The notes below the pieces were generated by a model. The model was not told the DNA's origin. It made no database searches and saw nothing but the letters and a program-made list of their open reading frames with translations. Position numbers and translations under genes: made by a program. A DNA stretch of 64,000 nucleotides, taken from the NCBI GenBank assembly GCA_905221605.1, contig CAJNDS010002462.1, positions 1 through 64,000 on the forward strand. The letters are read 5' to 3'. Source of the stretch: Symbiodinium natans (taxonomy: Eukaryota > Sar > Dinophyceae > Suessiales > Symbiodiniaceae). The first letter of the stretch is position 1. Each line of letters begins with the position of its first letter. Positions 1 through 13,954 of the stretch are shown here, piece by piece.

Positions 1-553
1 GAAGAAATTCAAGATATAATATATTTTTTCCAACTTATTTATTCTACGCGAATATTTTGGATATAAAATATCGAAATTCGAATAGCAATGATACAAACTA
101 TTATATCTTTTGAAAAGATATCCAAATCGTAATGTATTTCTAAATTTTTTGATAGTCCCTGAACAATCACCGAAGAAGATCCTATAAAAATAATTCCCAA
201 ATCCAGCCATGCCCCCAAATAATGACATCCAAAATTTTTCCCAAATAAATGTAATACGAAATGGACACATATTATCCGTCACGAATTCGAAGAAACCTTT
301 CCCCGAGAGAACGCAAATCTCAAGCACAAATTCCTTTCTAGTTTTTATAGCCTTCCACATACACCAAAATCATACCAATCACCATATAAACGCAACGAAA
401 CGATGCATCTACGTCATCATACTTTGTTTTAGTATCTCGACATACACGAAAACCATGTCAAATATCATCTAAACGTAACGAAACGCCGCATCCACATCAC
501 GAAAATCAGATATAACACCATCTAGACGCAACGAAAAGCTGCGGCAATGACAT
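1..553. repeat. AT-rich tract with degenerate short repeats
   Basis: This opening stretch is clearly richer in A and T than the rest of the window. It contains three degenerate copies of a unit built on AAACGCAACGAAACG followed by GCATC, at roughly 385-412, 468-495 and 522-545. No open frame in it resembles a protein. It may be intergenic DNA or part of an intron. Confidence 0.45.
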
Positions 554-963
554 CCTCACTCCCACAAATTCTGCCTCGTTAATCTTCGAGCCATCCACAC
601 CCGACAACCGCACACCTTTTGGCGGCACAAGGCGCGGCCTCGTCAGCTGCATAAGGTTCGCGAAAGTAGTGCGTAAGCTAGGGTCGTCATTTCCAGTCCC
701 GAGAGTTCAAACAATAGTACTATATACACCGCGGCATCCCTTCCCCAAATGCACGCATAAATTTTACAATTTCCAAAAGCAACGAATTCATTGCGAAATC
801 AATATGGAAAGAACGCTTAGTGACTACAACGATCCAAATAGATTAGTGGCGACAAGGGCGGTTGGGAGCATGGGCCCCTATAGATCCTACGGACTCTCTA
901 CGGGCCTATAGCCTCCGGGCCCTGGCCTCTGAGGAGACCAAGCCCTAAATTTGAAATTCGTAG

Positions 964-965
<2 letters not shown>

Positions 966-995
<30 letters not shown>
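966..995. repeat. (TA)n microsatellite
   Basis: About 14 uninterrupted AT dinucleotides. Confidence 0.9.
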
Positions 996-1000
<5 letters not shown>

Positions 1001-1754
1001 TACTTATTATTTACTTATGCATTTACTTCTTCATATGTATGTCATTGAAAAAGTTATTGCCGCTGCATCACTCGCGGATCATATTATGTCCGCAATCTCT
1101 GACATAATGATGTGACGCACTCCGCGTCTCATGCCCGAGTCACGTTTGCATGGATATATGCGGCATACCGCAGATTCCACGGAAAGAGCTCGCAGACGCT
1201 AAATCAACTGCTGAAATCAGCCAAATTCAGATTGCAGATTCCAGATCTCACCCGCTTGCCCACTCACTCACTTCACTCCTCGTACTCGAAATCCAAACTC
1301 GCTGGTACTTACCACACGGGCCCAAGCAAATATGCAGATGAAACTCTTTCAAATCAATCGCCCTTCGTCTTGCGAGTGACTACATGGATGTAGACCTGGC
1401 ACCGATGCGCATGCCACACCTCTTGTGAAATTGTCATCTCTCTTGCGCTGCACTCGTTGCAAACAGATGCCTCTTCCAGTCCACATGGATCGAAGTCTTT
1501 GTCCTCCTCCACTTGCTGGACCTGCATGAGCACAGCTGTTTCGAGAACCATACCCGACGCTCCCATTGGGCTTTCCTGCGAGCATGCGGCGGGAGCAGTT
1601 AGACTGTAGACCTCGGCGCCCCCCTGCTGAGAGCCTCGAAAAGTTTGCTGTCATCGACAATGGCGAAGAAGTTCCAAGAAAATGGTCGGTTGATAAAGAC
1701 CTGAGGCTGCAACACTTGGATTTCAAGTAACCCCTACCTACTCGATTCAATGAG

Positions 1755-1875
1755 TCGGGTCAGGGGGGGCGGGCGGGGGGGGGAGCGGGGGGGGGGGTGG
1801 GGGGGGGCGGGGCGCGGGGCGGGCGCGGTGGGGGGGGGGGGTGGGGGGGCGGGGGGGGGGGGGGGGGGGGGGGGC
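1755..1875 (+). repeat. G-rich low-complexity tract
   Basis: About 120 bases composed almost only of G with scattered C, T and A. It has many G runs of 5 to 20, so it could form G-quadruplexes on the plus strand. The 65-residue Gly-rich frame through it is an artefact of composition. Confidence 0.85.
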
Positions 1876-4429
1876 AATCGACAATTTTTTGCGTTTCTAA
1901 AGGCATGGGAGGGCGTGAGAAGGCTTAGGGTGGAAGGCTTGTATTAAAGTGCAAAACTTGAAGCTCGACCTCGAAGTTGGGCTTCTTGAGATTTCCAGGT
2001 TCAGGCTCGAGGGCAGGGCTGCTCTAGCTCGAGCTCGTATCTGCCTGACCCTTTAAGAAGACAAGCGCTTGCGCCGGACGTTGTCTCTCCACTTCGATTA
2101 AGGTGCCGGAGCTTCCAAAGCAAGTTTGCATCGGATTTGCCTCTCCAGAAGCATGGGCTTGAAACACGAGTGCTGCCTCGTTTGGGATTTGGGTTATTCA
2201 TCGAGGGCGGTGTTGTGAATTGAGGGGGTGGTTAGATTAAAACCCCGTGCTGGGCAGTGCTGAGGAGGTCGCCGAGTAGATGACAGTGTCTGGGCCACAG
2301 AAACGGTCCCAGGTCCAAAGCAACAGGTCATGAGTCTCCTGGTCGGATTCTGAGAAGCTACAGGTTCTCTGTCAAATAAGAATAACAGCAATAAGAATAA
2401 CAATAATAATAATCATTATAATCTGCTGTCTTGCATTTTTCTGTCAATCCAAAGTCGCATTCTCCCCAGGCTGCATCAATCTTCGGGTTTCAGATCGACG
2501 CGAGTCAGTGGGACTGTTGCCAGTGTGACACATCTACCTATACACTGTTCATACGCATGCGATTGAACACAGTCCCACTACCTTATGTACACATGACGAG
2601 AATGGTTCAGTTCTGGCTCTCACCCCAGAAGCTCACACCTTAGCCCATGTCTGGACTCTCATTTGCACCCATCCAGAGAGCTTTACGGATTCTGCCTGTG
2701 GCACGACTCTTTCAAGGCGACTTCTGAAAGACTCTCGCAAAGACTCTGCAGACTCGCAAGGCCGGAGCTCGCTGTCATCCCCGGCCGGCACTGCCAATGC
2801 ATGTTCTTGCTTGATGATGTCCGCATGTTGCAGGGCTGCAGTCAAAAGAATGGCCTGCTGGGCACAAGCGCTTCGCGGGAGGTTCTACCTGCAAGCCGAA
2901 CATGATATATTACGATTGCAAACAGCCTTGCCAGCTACCAGAGTGGAGACAGCTTAGGATTCGGCAGAGATGTCCTCAAAGTGTCTGTTCACGTGGGCAT
3001 CTGCTTCTGCCTGAGTACAAGTGTGAGTTTGGATTTTGCATGCCAGCCAAGCCCCCAAGCCTACAGTCGGGTAAACAACCCTACATCATACAAATCATTC
3101 ACTCATTTTCGAGCTTAACGTTGTGCTTGACCAAAGACTTTGAACAGGAAGCCAGGGCCAAGCCACCGGGAGTGGAAGCTCCATGGCTATGTCGATGAAA
3201 AAACCAAACTACTATAGGCACTCTGAGAGGCTGACTCTGCTGATGAGCTTCGAGCACACGGGACATTCGACGCAGTCGTCGACGTGAGGCTCCTGCCACT
3301 GGTTCTTTTCTTCAATACTCTGAACTCTGGATGCCCTTTCCGGCACCTGCTCGGAGGCTTCCAGATCCACAACCTCAAAGCATCCCAATTCGCCCTCTCA
3401 CTCTGTGCAACCGCGGCGAGATTCTGTGGAACCGGCGATCGTGGAATCTGCAGCCTGTGTTGTTGAAGTGGTGGACGGCTGAGGCGCCTCATGCTACACT
3501 GCGCAGTTTTGGCATGTCAAGGCCAGTGCACTCCAGTAGGTTGTCCTCGGCCGGTCCCCGCTTCAACCACCTGTCACACACAAGCACCGCTAGTACCGCT
3601 TCATGCTCAGTAGGACTCTGTGAATCTCTGTGAGATGCAACGAAATTGGCAGATCGCCAATTGGACTGTTGATATACTGATACTGGTATCAATGAAGGAA
3701 TGAATCGGAGTAAGCCTTGCAGGACCCGGTGCGTTGCCCAGATGCTGCCCCATGCCTGGTCAAGCTGGAGGTGCCCGCAGCTGCTTTCTGAGGGCTGCCT
3801 TGGTGGCTACTTGACACGCTCGGTTACATAGTTGCTCTGCTGATGTGGCCCCATGGACTTCGTCAAGCAGCTGACATCTACAGAATCTCTACAAGCTGAA
3901 CACATGCTTAGGCAGCAACGTGAGCTCGAGCTCACAGTTCCTCTGCGTCGCTGCTGCCGTGCAAAGACACCATTTGTTGTGCACAGCGTGCTAAGGCTGG
4001 TGCCAAGCTTAGCAGCAAGGCCGACTCCCCGTAGCCTGACCTCGCTCGTAGTATTCTGGACAGTTGAAGATTCATGCCGGTGCACGAAGCTCTATACCGG
4101 CCCATCCGTCTCCTCTGAAAGGACCGAGACTTGCTGACATCCGAGGCGCTGGGTCCGGAGACAAGGTATCGAACAGGTGCTGCGCGGTCCTGTCAGAGCT
4201 CCGTCGGTTTGTCGCGAAGGATGATGGCTGCTTCCCCTGCGTTACTGTGCTGTGTAGCATTAGTTTGCATGTTCATGATTCATGATGCTTAGAATGATCA
4301 GCCTGCAAGTACGACGATGGATGTCCCTCCCTTGCACGCCCTTGCATGCCTGAGCAGCACGCTGGGCTCCTTGGCAGTACTGCAGTGCACCACTGTTTCA
4401 TGCTTCGCTCTGCGGCCTTAATTTGGGTC

Positions 4430-5260
4430 AACTTTCGAGTGCTTCCGAGCTGCATTGCTTGCATCAGGCAGGGGCGCAGAACGACTCACATCATCGCACT
4501 GCCCGTGGCCACCTCTCTTGATGGGCTCCACCTGCGCTCCAAACAAAGCTTTAAGCACTTGGCCACTCTGCTTAATGACTGTGGAACCCACCCAGCCAGG
4601 CACGGCAATCTTGAGCTTCAGAGTCAGGTGAATGGCGCCTGCATCAGGAACCAAGCCTTTTTAGGCACACCGCCATGAGCCACCCATCACAGAAAACGAG
4701 GGCTCTGCTTTACAACCTATGATTTGACATGTGCACAGCCCATCGTCTGTGGCAAGGGCGTAGATCACTGGCAAGGAGTCGTTCAGAAAGCTGCTGCGAG
4801 ACCTGATTGGGTTCGGTCACTCGGAACTCGGAAGAAGGACGAGTTGTTTGCCAGTCAAGGTTGTACATACAGTAGAAGCCATGCGCGGTGACCATGGTCA
4901 GGCACCTCTGTCAGGATCTTTACGGCAGCAGAACGGTCTTGACATCGTATGCCCCAGTTCCTGGGTTGCCATTTGAACTTTGCATCTCTTGAATGTTGCA
5001 ACCTAAGCTCTGAAGCTTCTTTTCAGTTGCAGCTGCCTTTCCTTTGCAACTCCATCACGTGCGACCAAGTCGCATCTCAGCACTGACAGACCTGGGAAAG
5101 CAGGTCAGCTCGGCAGAAGCTCTTAATAAACGGCTCTCCAAGTTCGCGACTTCCTTTGTGCAGGGGCTGGGCTCACCTCCTGGGTCGCAGAAAAGGCTAT
5201 GAATGGGATTCAACGGGTGAAGTTCGCCCACAAGAGTTCGAATTCTGCGCCTGGTCGAGG
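4430..5260 (-). CDS. Unassigned minus-strand exons (partial gene)
   Basis: I do not recognise this gene. On the minus strand, the segments at about 5095-5150 (after an AG|G acceptor preceding GAAGTCGCGAAC), 4770-4895 and 4460-4640 have balanced protein-like composition. They include a stretch reading VTAHGFYCMYNLD and another reading LKLKIAVPGWVGSTVIKQSG. A beta-rich extracellular or propeller-type protein is possible but is only a guess. The exons share the orientation of the identified downstream-style genes of the window, and the coding limits are uncertain. Confidence 0.3.
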
Positions 5261-8200
5261 CCCTGTGCATTGAGCCAAAGTGTCTCGCCTTTAGCTCCAA
5301 ACCTGCGCCCCGTCAAGCTCATAAGCTACTGAGGAGAGGGACGTAAGATTTGCAAAGAGACCTGAGTCTCGTTGTGTTGGGCGGGATCGATGATCCTTCT
5401 GTTTGCTTGTCACATACCTCCTGCCGCTGCTGCTACTGCTGCAAAGGCGAGACGGCGAGATCCCTACAAGGAAATTGCCGGAGTGCTCCGTGGGCATGGT
5501 GTATGCTGTATGAGTAGTGAGCTGTTGTAGAGTTGTGTGCAGCCAAGTATCCATTCACGCAGCCGTCCCTGCCTGACTGTCCGACGCGGCTCAAAGCCGT
5601 GAATGGGCCAAGGAATACTGTACACCTGCACACGTACTGCCCTCATGCCGATCCAAAACCAAGGTGGCCACTCCAAGGATTGGATATCGCGGCAGCTTTC
5701 CAGACCACGCTCCTGTCAATGGTGGCCGTGTCATCCCCTACAGTAAAAGCAATTTATGAATTGAAGCGCTGCCAGCTGTGACTTGCCTTACCATTCGGCG
5801 CACTCTCAGGCATGCACTACCGGGCAACAAATCGCATTCCTTCGGCTTAGGCTTTCTCAGTGCCGTGCCTGCAGCTTTGCGGACATAGCATGCCCAACCT
5901 GCGGGCCACTCGGCATGTTGGATGGTGATAGCAGCACATCTTGTGGGGCATGGCGGCGCTTTTTTGTAGCAGCGTGTCTCTGCGACTCGAAGCGACTCGA
6001 GGCGGTTGCCAGGCGTTGTCCATGTGCGATCCAGCAAAGCAGGTGCCTTTTCCATCCTTCTCTATCCTTGTCCCCCTTCACCTCCAAGTTCGAGCGACCA
6101 TGCATGCAAACTCGAGATGAGCCACCCCTCATTGCCAAACAATGGCGAAACCGTCCAATCTGACGTGAGGCACATCCTCAACCCAAGAGGGCTTCTTGGG
6201 CTTGACGGCACCGAATGGCCGGAGCTCGTGTTCAGGCTCCGCCCAATTCACCTCGCTGTATTCCACTTCCTCCTCCATTGGCTGATTGCCGGAATCCATT
6301 TGCGGAGTTACTTGACGAAGGCGGGTACGTACAGGTCGCGCGCCTGTCGCGGCGCAAAACTCAAGAGACAGTCTTTGTTCATCCTCCCCGTGTAGCAATG
6401 AGTCTAGCAATGAGTCTGCACTGAAGCCTCCGCCGCAGTCACGTAAGAAGAGTTGGCCTGCACATGTTGCTTTGCGCCCAGAACTGCATGTGCTGCGGAG
6501 GAAAACATCTGTACTTTGCATTACTTTGCACAACAGCTGCTCAGCTGCTGGCTTCTGCACGCAGCCCCCGAAGCCTCACAGGGTGTTTTTTCAATCTCAC
6601 AAGAAACCCACAAAATGCCCATTCCCTATGTTTCTCACATGAGTGTATGCCAAGCCTCGCCAGGCTTAGCTCCGTGAACAACGGTGCAATCTGCTTCTGC
6701 AGCAGGTCAACAGTGGAAGTCCTGCGGGAATGTGCTCGATTGCGCGCCTCAACATCGTCTTGCAGAAAGTATGAAGCTTGCTTTCTTGTATGTTGTTGCG
6801 GATACCATCGGTGCGATTCAGTCTTGCAGGTCTCCTGTGAGACACAGCATATTGCACAGTCACACCCCCAGAGCACAGGACGCGATAGAACCTGCTCAGC
6901 GCATGTCAGATGATACATCAGCTGCCCATCTAACGCAGCCGCCGCAAACTCGAGAGCAGAGGCTGCGACTGCAGTGCTTCGAATACGCACACCGGCAGGC
7001 CCCAGTTTTCGAAGCGTTGTTGCTCTCCAATGTACCTAGATCTGATGAAATCTGATGCAAACTGGAGGTCAGGAGTGGGAGGTAATGACATGTGAACACA
7101 TCGAACTCAAATGCCCGTCTGGCCTGGGACTGATGTTCAATGGGTCATAGAACAGCAGGTTGTATGCTTCTGCTGGGAGTTCTGGCAGAATCCTGGACGG
7201 CACAAAGCCAGCAACGTGCATCTGACATCAACTTCACATCCTCAATCTGTAAATGAACCTGCAACCCAGAAAATCATCATCAACTTCATTTTCCAAGGCT
7301 CTTCTGCCAGGGCCCCTCGTGAACCCGGACGTTCTTGACAATGCCCTGACAAGGACTCCAGCAGATTTTGTACATTTTGTTTGCTTTGCCTGCCCGCAGT
7401 GCAAAATTAAACCAGTCCCTGAAATTTGACGGCTCAAGCTGGGCATGCCAATTGCAGATTGTTGCATGTCACGCGTGACAAGTCGGCATCGGAGACACTC
7501 CATCTCCATGCGCAGAAAGTAAAGATTTTTTGTCGTGTCTTCCAGCCTTCTTCCTTGTCTGGGCCTCTCGGCGAGCATCGGCAGCTACGGTCGGGTGCAG
7601 CTCCACGACTTCATACTCGACGTGTAGTTCCGGTAGGCTGACTCCTCAACTCCAGTCTCGGAGGCTCTATACATATGGACAAATCTATCTTCACATATTG
7701 TACAAGAGATCATATGCATTGCTCTAGAAACATATTGTTGAAAAGAGATTGGATATAAGGAGCCCCGTGGATTAATTAGCGCCGGAAGACCGTCCTACGC
7801 CGATGCCCGCCCTAAACCCTAAACAAAGCAGAGTCGATTCAGGCTGATTCCATACGTCCGCTACACACAAGTGGGGAAGTCATGATCCGATCGTGCAGCC
7901 AAGCGTGGTCTTGAAGGGCTCGCAAGCAGTCCTGCACGCTCCGCGTTGTCCATCAGCCGGCGCCCGCTGATTCCCTTCGCGAGGCTGTATGCAAGGTTTT
8001 TGATGCTTCTCTACATCTCTCCCGTCTCAGAGGCTGAGAGAATGACCGAGCCCGGCTACTGGGATTTCCGTGCCCCGCCTGGCCCCAGCCAACTTCTAGG
8101 ATCCGTAACCGAGACTGCCCACTCTGACGCACGTGGCGCAGTGCCAAATCGAAGCCCGCGTCCGCCAGGGCAAACATGTATGGCCACTCCCAATCCTGCT

Positions 8201-11200
8201 TGCACTTGGTTTAGCAAACTTCGGCAAATGCTTGATCTCCACACAACCACAACCCGTGCCTGCATGAGCTGAATCTGGCCGGTCGCCCCGCCTTTGAGAT
8301 GCAGGTGTTGCCCAAAGGATTGCTGTGGCCCCAGGACTCCCTTGGGTGCATTCTCGATCAGAAGCTGTGTGAACATTGACCACATCTTCTCCTCCGAGGC
8401 TTTCTCAAGCTAGCCGCTAGCATTCCAGTGAAAGCTCAGCATAGCTCAACTGCCAGAATTCTCAAGCCGAACGACTCCTCTTGAACACTGAATGATCATA
8501 TGCACAGTGTGCATTCCAGGAACACTGCGTGAGCTCTGCATGGCTCCTCCTGTGGAGTGATGGTCATTTTCTGGAGGCATGAGGCGACCAAGGAGATCAA
8601 CTCCATGAAGTGCTGCTTCCTCTCGACGGCTCGTCCCGGCCGGGTCCCCAGCTTCAGCAAGTTCAGCAGGTCTCCTGGGCTCTGGAAAAAACGTGAGAGA
8701 GAACTTTGAGAGAATATCGGGAACCGCCCCTAAATACAGTCATGTATTTGTCTTTCCTTTTCTCAGTTCAGCTGCAGGCCCGCCGAGATTCGACCGATCC
8801 GTCGCCGAGGAAAGCAGAAGGTCGACTCTGGCCGGTGCCGCATGCCAAGATTCTCTGCGGAGGTCGCCAACTCAGCAGACCTAAGCAGAGCAAAGCGAAG
8901 AAGTAGCACGCTGCCACACCTGCCCATCCGAGCACAGTTCTGCAAACCGGGCGCATGCAGGACAGACCATCATGGACCAGTGCCGTCGCAAGCGCGCAGT
9001 CATTGTGTGTATCGGGGGCCAAGTGATCTGCTGCGTCAGAAGCCCATACTGCAAGTCCTCCGCCGTAGCATGACATGCTGTCCATGTGGCCTTATTTGTC
9101 AGGTGGTGTGGGCCTGGCTCATCAACAAAGCTGCTTACAAGCGAGAAACTCGCCTGCCAAATTCTCTCGTTGCGACTTGCACCACTATTCCAGAATGCTT
9201 GGTGAGGGCCTAGCGGGTTGACTAGAGCATCAAATCTTATCTGTGTAGGTCGTATGGTGTGCAGGGCAGAGCTCACAAATCTTCAGCATTCTTCAGCGCT
9301 GCCGTCGGAAAGGTTCAGCTGCATTCCAGCGACCTCTTACGCATCCTCAAGAGCTGTGTCAGGGATATCCCTGTGTCCTTGATGTACCCGCTGCCAAGCC
9401 GATAGTAGCGCCGCGGCGGTGTTGGTCGATACCTCCTGAACCGAGTAGGTCCCTTTCAGGCCCTGCTGGAATCCTGCCAAAGCTGGCAGATGCTGGCCAA
9501 AGCTTGAATCTCCCAGCGATTAACTGAGCACTGCCAACTGACTGCTGGGAACCTCAAAGATCACCAGGATCACCAGGTCCTGTGCGCGGTGCTGCCCAAA
9601 AGGCTCCGCCCTGCCTCTGAGCCATTGAGACAGGTTGAATGCTGGATGCGGTGCTCCAGGGAGCGGGATGATAAACAAACATATTGGATCTAAAGCTGGC
9701 TGTGTGATGCTTCTGTCAATGTGACACGGACTTGCCCGCCGTCTCATCAGATCTCAGCTTGACTTGAGATACAGCTCGCTCAACAAGCATCCAGCTTCCA
9801 CCCTGCTCTTCCTGACCTTCGTGTGCTACTACATGAGTTGAAGACAAGGAGACAGGCATGCAGAGCTTTTGCGGCACGCGTAGAAGGCGCTGCTAGCAAG
9901 CGCTACGTTCGTGATGAGTGGTGTGTGGAGCTCAAAATGCAGATCTTCACTTTGCCATGCTGCAGGTCTAGAGTCTTTACTAGTACGATAATTGTGATGC
10001 GAAGCTCTGAGTCCCGGAATATCCGAGATCCTTCTTTGGAGCTGCAGAGCCAGACTTGTCTTCACCGGCCGATTGACCTGAAGAAGCAACTTCGGCGAAG
10101 AACTTCCGCGAAGCTCGATCTCGAAAGACAACTCTGCAAACGGAATTTGCGGAATGCGCCACGAAGCAAAACAACAGTTTTGCCCAGACAATCTAGGGCA
10201 CGTCCTCTTTCTGTCTGCCAATTCGGCGGCCCAGGTAGGCTGCAAAGGACCGCGGGTATACTCAGCTCCTCATTCTTGCCAAAACAGCCGTCTAGCGGAG
10301 GGAGGTGTCGACACTTGCACTCCAACTGTGCGCTTCGCAAGATGTGCTTGCAGGCTTCAAAAGGCTGCTACGGTAATCATGGACATGAAATGTCTCCTGC
10401 GATCACGCCCTGGTTCGCACCAGATCCGGTTCCTCCGTACCCGGACCGCGCCAGTTTGAAAGGATTCCTGATGAAACGCTGAGCAGACAGTGGGCAGTGG
10501 CGGAAAGCCCTGCTGTGCTGCCAAGCCACGCCGCTTTGTTCTCGTGGAGCCGAACTTCTTGCTGGGGAGTTTTGGAGTCCTACACATCCAAAGTGGGATT
10601 TAACACACAATAAGTCTTATAATGGTCTACATCTTTACAAAACGGTGGCACCTGTGCAGGCTCTTGTTGCCCTTGCAGATGCGCAATCAGCGGGGCGCCT
10701 CATTTTCTGAACGTAGCCGAGCACCACGGTGTGGTGACATGCTGTGACACATTGTGATCATATGAAGTTTATCTTTTGACGTATGACAAGTACCGGTCTA
10801 GCCTAATCATAAGCGAATTTGGCTCCGATCTTCCGAGTCCCCCTTTCTGGACTTCTCAGGCCGTGGCTCCGTGGCATGGCTAGAACACGCGGCGCTGTGG
10901 AGAAGGCCTTCTGAGTGGGCACCGTCGCATTCCGCCTGCAACACAGCAAGGGCCAACACGTATAAAGTGATGCGTACATAGTGAGCAGCAAGGTGTATGA
11001 GAGACCGAGAACCGCATCATAATGTGTCCCGTCTTGCCCTCAACCGTGACAACCTCCTACCCTCAACCCTCAGCTTCTGTCCCCACTGTCTCCAGCTGAT
11101 ACTGCTCTCTGATCTGGTTTTGACTTTCTGAGCTGGAGCCGACAGTGTCCCGCAAAGCACTTGCCTCAGGTCAGGTCCTTGTGGATCCATAGCAACTCAG

Positions 11201-11300
11201 AGAGAGGGAGTGGGGGCTTGGGACCCTCGAGCCCAACGTCTGCGTCACTATTCCCTGCCACTGTGCCTTCCACTGGGCTGATCTGGGCTGTGCAATTCGA
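5261..11300. other. No assigned gene; possible 3' exons of the REV1-like gene or of another minus-strand gene
   Basis: No motif could be recognised. Minus-strand segments at about 6130-6400, 8250-8390, 9340-9480 and 10000-10140 have protein-like composition and could be exons. The 219-codon plus-strand frame at 9823-10482 lies over the minus-strand candidate and looks like its shadow. The exons nearest 11.3 kb may belong to the C-terminal part of the REV1-like gene. Confidence 0.3.
7805..7819 (-). repeat. Interstitial telomere-like repeat
   Basis: The sequence reads CCCTAAACCCTAAAC, two units of the CCCTAAA/TTTAGGG telomeric motif. It is too short to be a telomere. Confidence 0.5.
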
Positions 11301-11329
11301 TTTGGTCAAAACTAGTCAATAGCAGCTGC

Positions 11330-13923
11330 CTGGGGCATGTCTCTCAGTGGCAGATCAGCCAGGAAAGGCTTCACCTGGATGGCTGGATGGGTTCCCACCA
11401 GTCAGCTCAAGCTGCACATCGTGAACTGAAGTGCAGTGCTTAGTGACATGCTAGGGCGCTTCCACATGATAGGATGTTGCATCTGTTGACCAGTATTGCC
11501 TCCTCCTGCAATATCCTCCGCACTCCGTTTGGCTTGCATGCCTGAGGCGCATACTGTCGGTCCCTATGCAAAGCAGATGTGGCATCTTCCACGCGCGCCT
11601 TTGTCGCGAGCTTTGCGACAAGCTGGGTTGGCCCGATGCCAACGCTGCAGGTGCAGCCTGAGGCCAGGTGAGCTGCAACTTTAGCGATTTTAGTGGGCGA
11701 GGGTGGCCACTGGTGGCCTGTCTGCAAGCGAACAGAGCTGCGGAGGGCTTCAGCCCATGCCACAGGATCCTGCCAGGCAGGCTATCTCGGCTATCTCAGT
11801 CAGCCATGTTTGCAGCTTGTATCAGGCTTCCCCGACTCTTACCAAGACCGCTGCCGGTATTGCTTTCACCAGCAATGCCTGGGATAACTTTCCGCTACGG
11901 ATCTGTCATGATTCGCTGCGGCTATCGTCTGATGTTCTAAGGCTGAGGGCAGCTTCGTCACAAGATCTCATGAAGACATGATCTGGCTCGTCGCCGCAGG
12001 CCACCACCTCGACAGCCCGATGTGAACAACTTGGAGCAAACGCACCGTAGGGCCAACTCGGCTTGCGGCTAGTAGCTGATATACCTGCAGAAGGCTGATA
12101 ACAACCAGAGGAGCTTTTGCTACACTTGCTCACTGCCACCTTCTTCCACGTCTCTTCAACCTCGGACATGACTCATGACACGCATGAGGATATGGTGCAC
12201 CAAGCTTAGGCTTGTACCGAGCGAAGCAGCTCAGATGATATGGGAACCAGCCGAAGCCTGACATCATTTCAACGTGTGGGGTCCCATGCCGAATCGGTCG
12301 CTGCACGCCCCCTCGGGTAAAAACGTTGGAAGAACCGCTCGAGCACGCTCAACCTAAGAATGCGGAGTGATTCGTTGCTGCAGACCCACTCGATGATATG
12401 CGAGGAACAGAGTTCAATATACTGACAGGGATGGAGACTCTAGTGCGGAAGGCCCCATTGGGATGAACCTTCGCAACATGCAACAAGTCTCAGGGCTCCA
12501 CAGACCAGAGATGCGTGTTCACCTGATGGCAAAAGTCAAGAACAGACAAAGTCTTGCCTTCCGCAGTCAGCCAAGAGAAATGCCACAAATTACGCCTGAG
12601 GAGCCGACCCCAGCACGGCGAGCAGCGTAGTTCCTACATGCATGGGGCGTCACCCAGGTATCGACACACTGGAGAAGGGGGACTCAGTTCTAATCACCAC
12701 AGAGATCCCAAAGCACCGCTACTGCAGGCAAAGTGCGCTGAGCAGATCTCAGAGCTGGCGCCGAGGCCAGAGACCACAGCAGTGGGTACCTGAACATATG
12801 CAACAGTTAGTGTCATATCTGCAATATAGCCATATGTACATAGGTGCATATGTATATCCGTATATATATGTATATATGTATTTATGTGTATATATGTATC
12901 TATGTATATATGTATCTATGTATATATGTTACATGTATACATGTATACATGTAAATATGTATATATGTATATATGTATATATGGATATATGTATATATGT
13001 ATAATAGTATATATGTATATATGTATATATGTATACACACACACCCCATGACCTGCCGTCTTCTGAAAACGTCGTACGTAAACACCGTTTGAAGCCCACT
13101 TGTTCAATGTACAGATGTTCTAGTCTGAATAACTGCATGTAGGATATGTGAATTCCACCGTGAAGACAAGAATCTTGCTTGGACCTGACGACAGCGATAC
13201 CAGCAACACCAGCAAACCACTTTTTCAGAGCAATGGAACGGAAAGTTGTTTTTCTTGGGGGTTTCCTTGTAGAAAGACAGCTGGGAGAAACTTGGTTTTG
13301 GTCAGAAACCCATCTTGTACTAGAGGAAAGATGGCTTTGGCAGCAAACCATCCTTGGACTAGGAAATCTTAAATGAATCAACTTTTTCGGGATCCTCCCC
13401 AATGCTCTGAAAAAGCTGCGAAAACACAAACTTTTCCCAAGCAAAAAGTTTGGTCTGGTCAGAAAACCCATCCTTCTTAGCCATGGAAAAGATGGCTTTC
13501 GCAAGAAAGCCCACAGATGGTTTTATGACAAACTTTTTTACTACGGAAAAGTTGGCACCCAGAAGTTCGCATTCTGTTTCTTTACATTGACCGTGCAGTG
13601 ACTACCCCCAAACCAACATGATAGGACTTAAAGCAACGCATTATCATTCAGTATTCAAAGTAGAATGAGGCCAGTGCCTGAGGTGAGGCAGCGTGGCTGT
13701 GCAGCCACGAAAAATGACGAGGATGCCGCGAATGCACGAGTGCCCCAGTAGCTGCCGTTCATTGTTTGCGGGCATAGTGCTCTCTGTGGGAGTTCAGCAT
13801 TTTATTATGTCTGTCGGTTGGAATGTGTTGCGGGGAGGGGGGGGGGGGCGGGGAGATAAGCATCGGCCCATACAATCCCACATATATATATATATATAGA
13901 GAGAGAGAGAGGGAAAGAGAGAA

Positions 13924-13954
<31 letters not shown>

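Larger units (their letters stand above)
554..4400. other. No assigned gene; scattered minus-strand exon candidates
   Basis: Only short open stretches are present and none carries a recognisable motif. Minus-strand segments at about 1400-1560 (acidic, with several Cys) and 3190-3490 have a protein-like composition and could be exons. The stretch also holds a TA microsatellite and a long G tract, listed separately. Confidence 0.3.

Noticed and set aside
5255-5290. Possible spliced-leader relic (TTGAGCCAAAGTG, reverse strand)
   Set aside because: It resembles the reverse complement of the dinoflagellate spliced leader only over about ten bases, with mismatches beyond; too short to support.
9823-10482. 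219-codon plus-strand frame considered as a gene
   Set aside because: No domain, Arg/Ser/Cys-rich composition, and protein-like segments lie on the opposite strand of the same bases.
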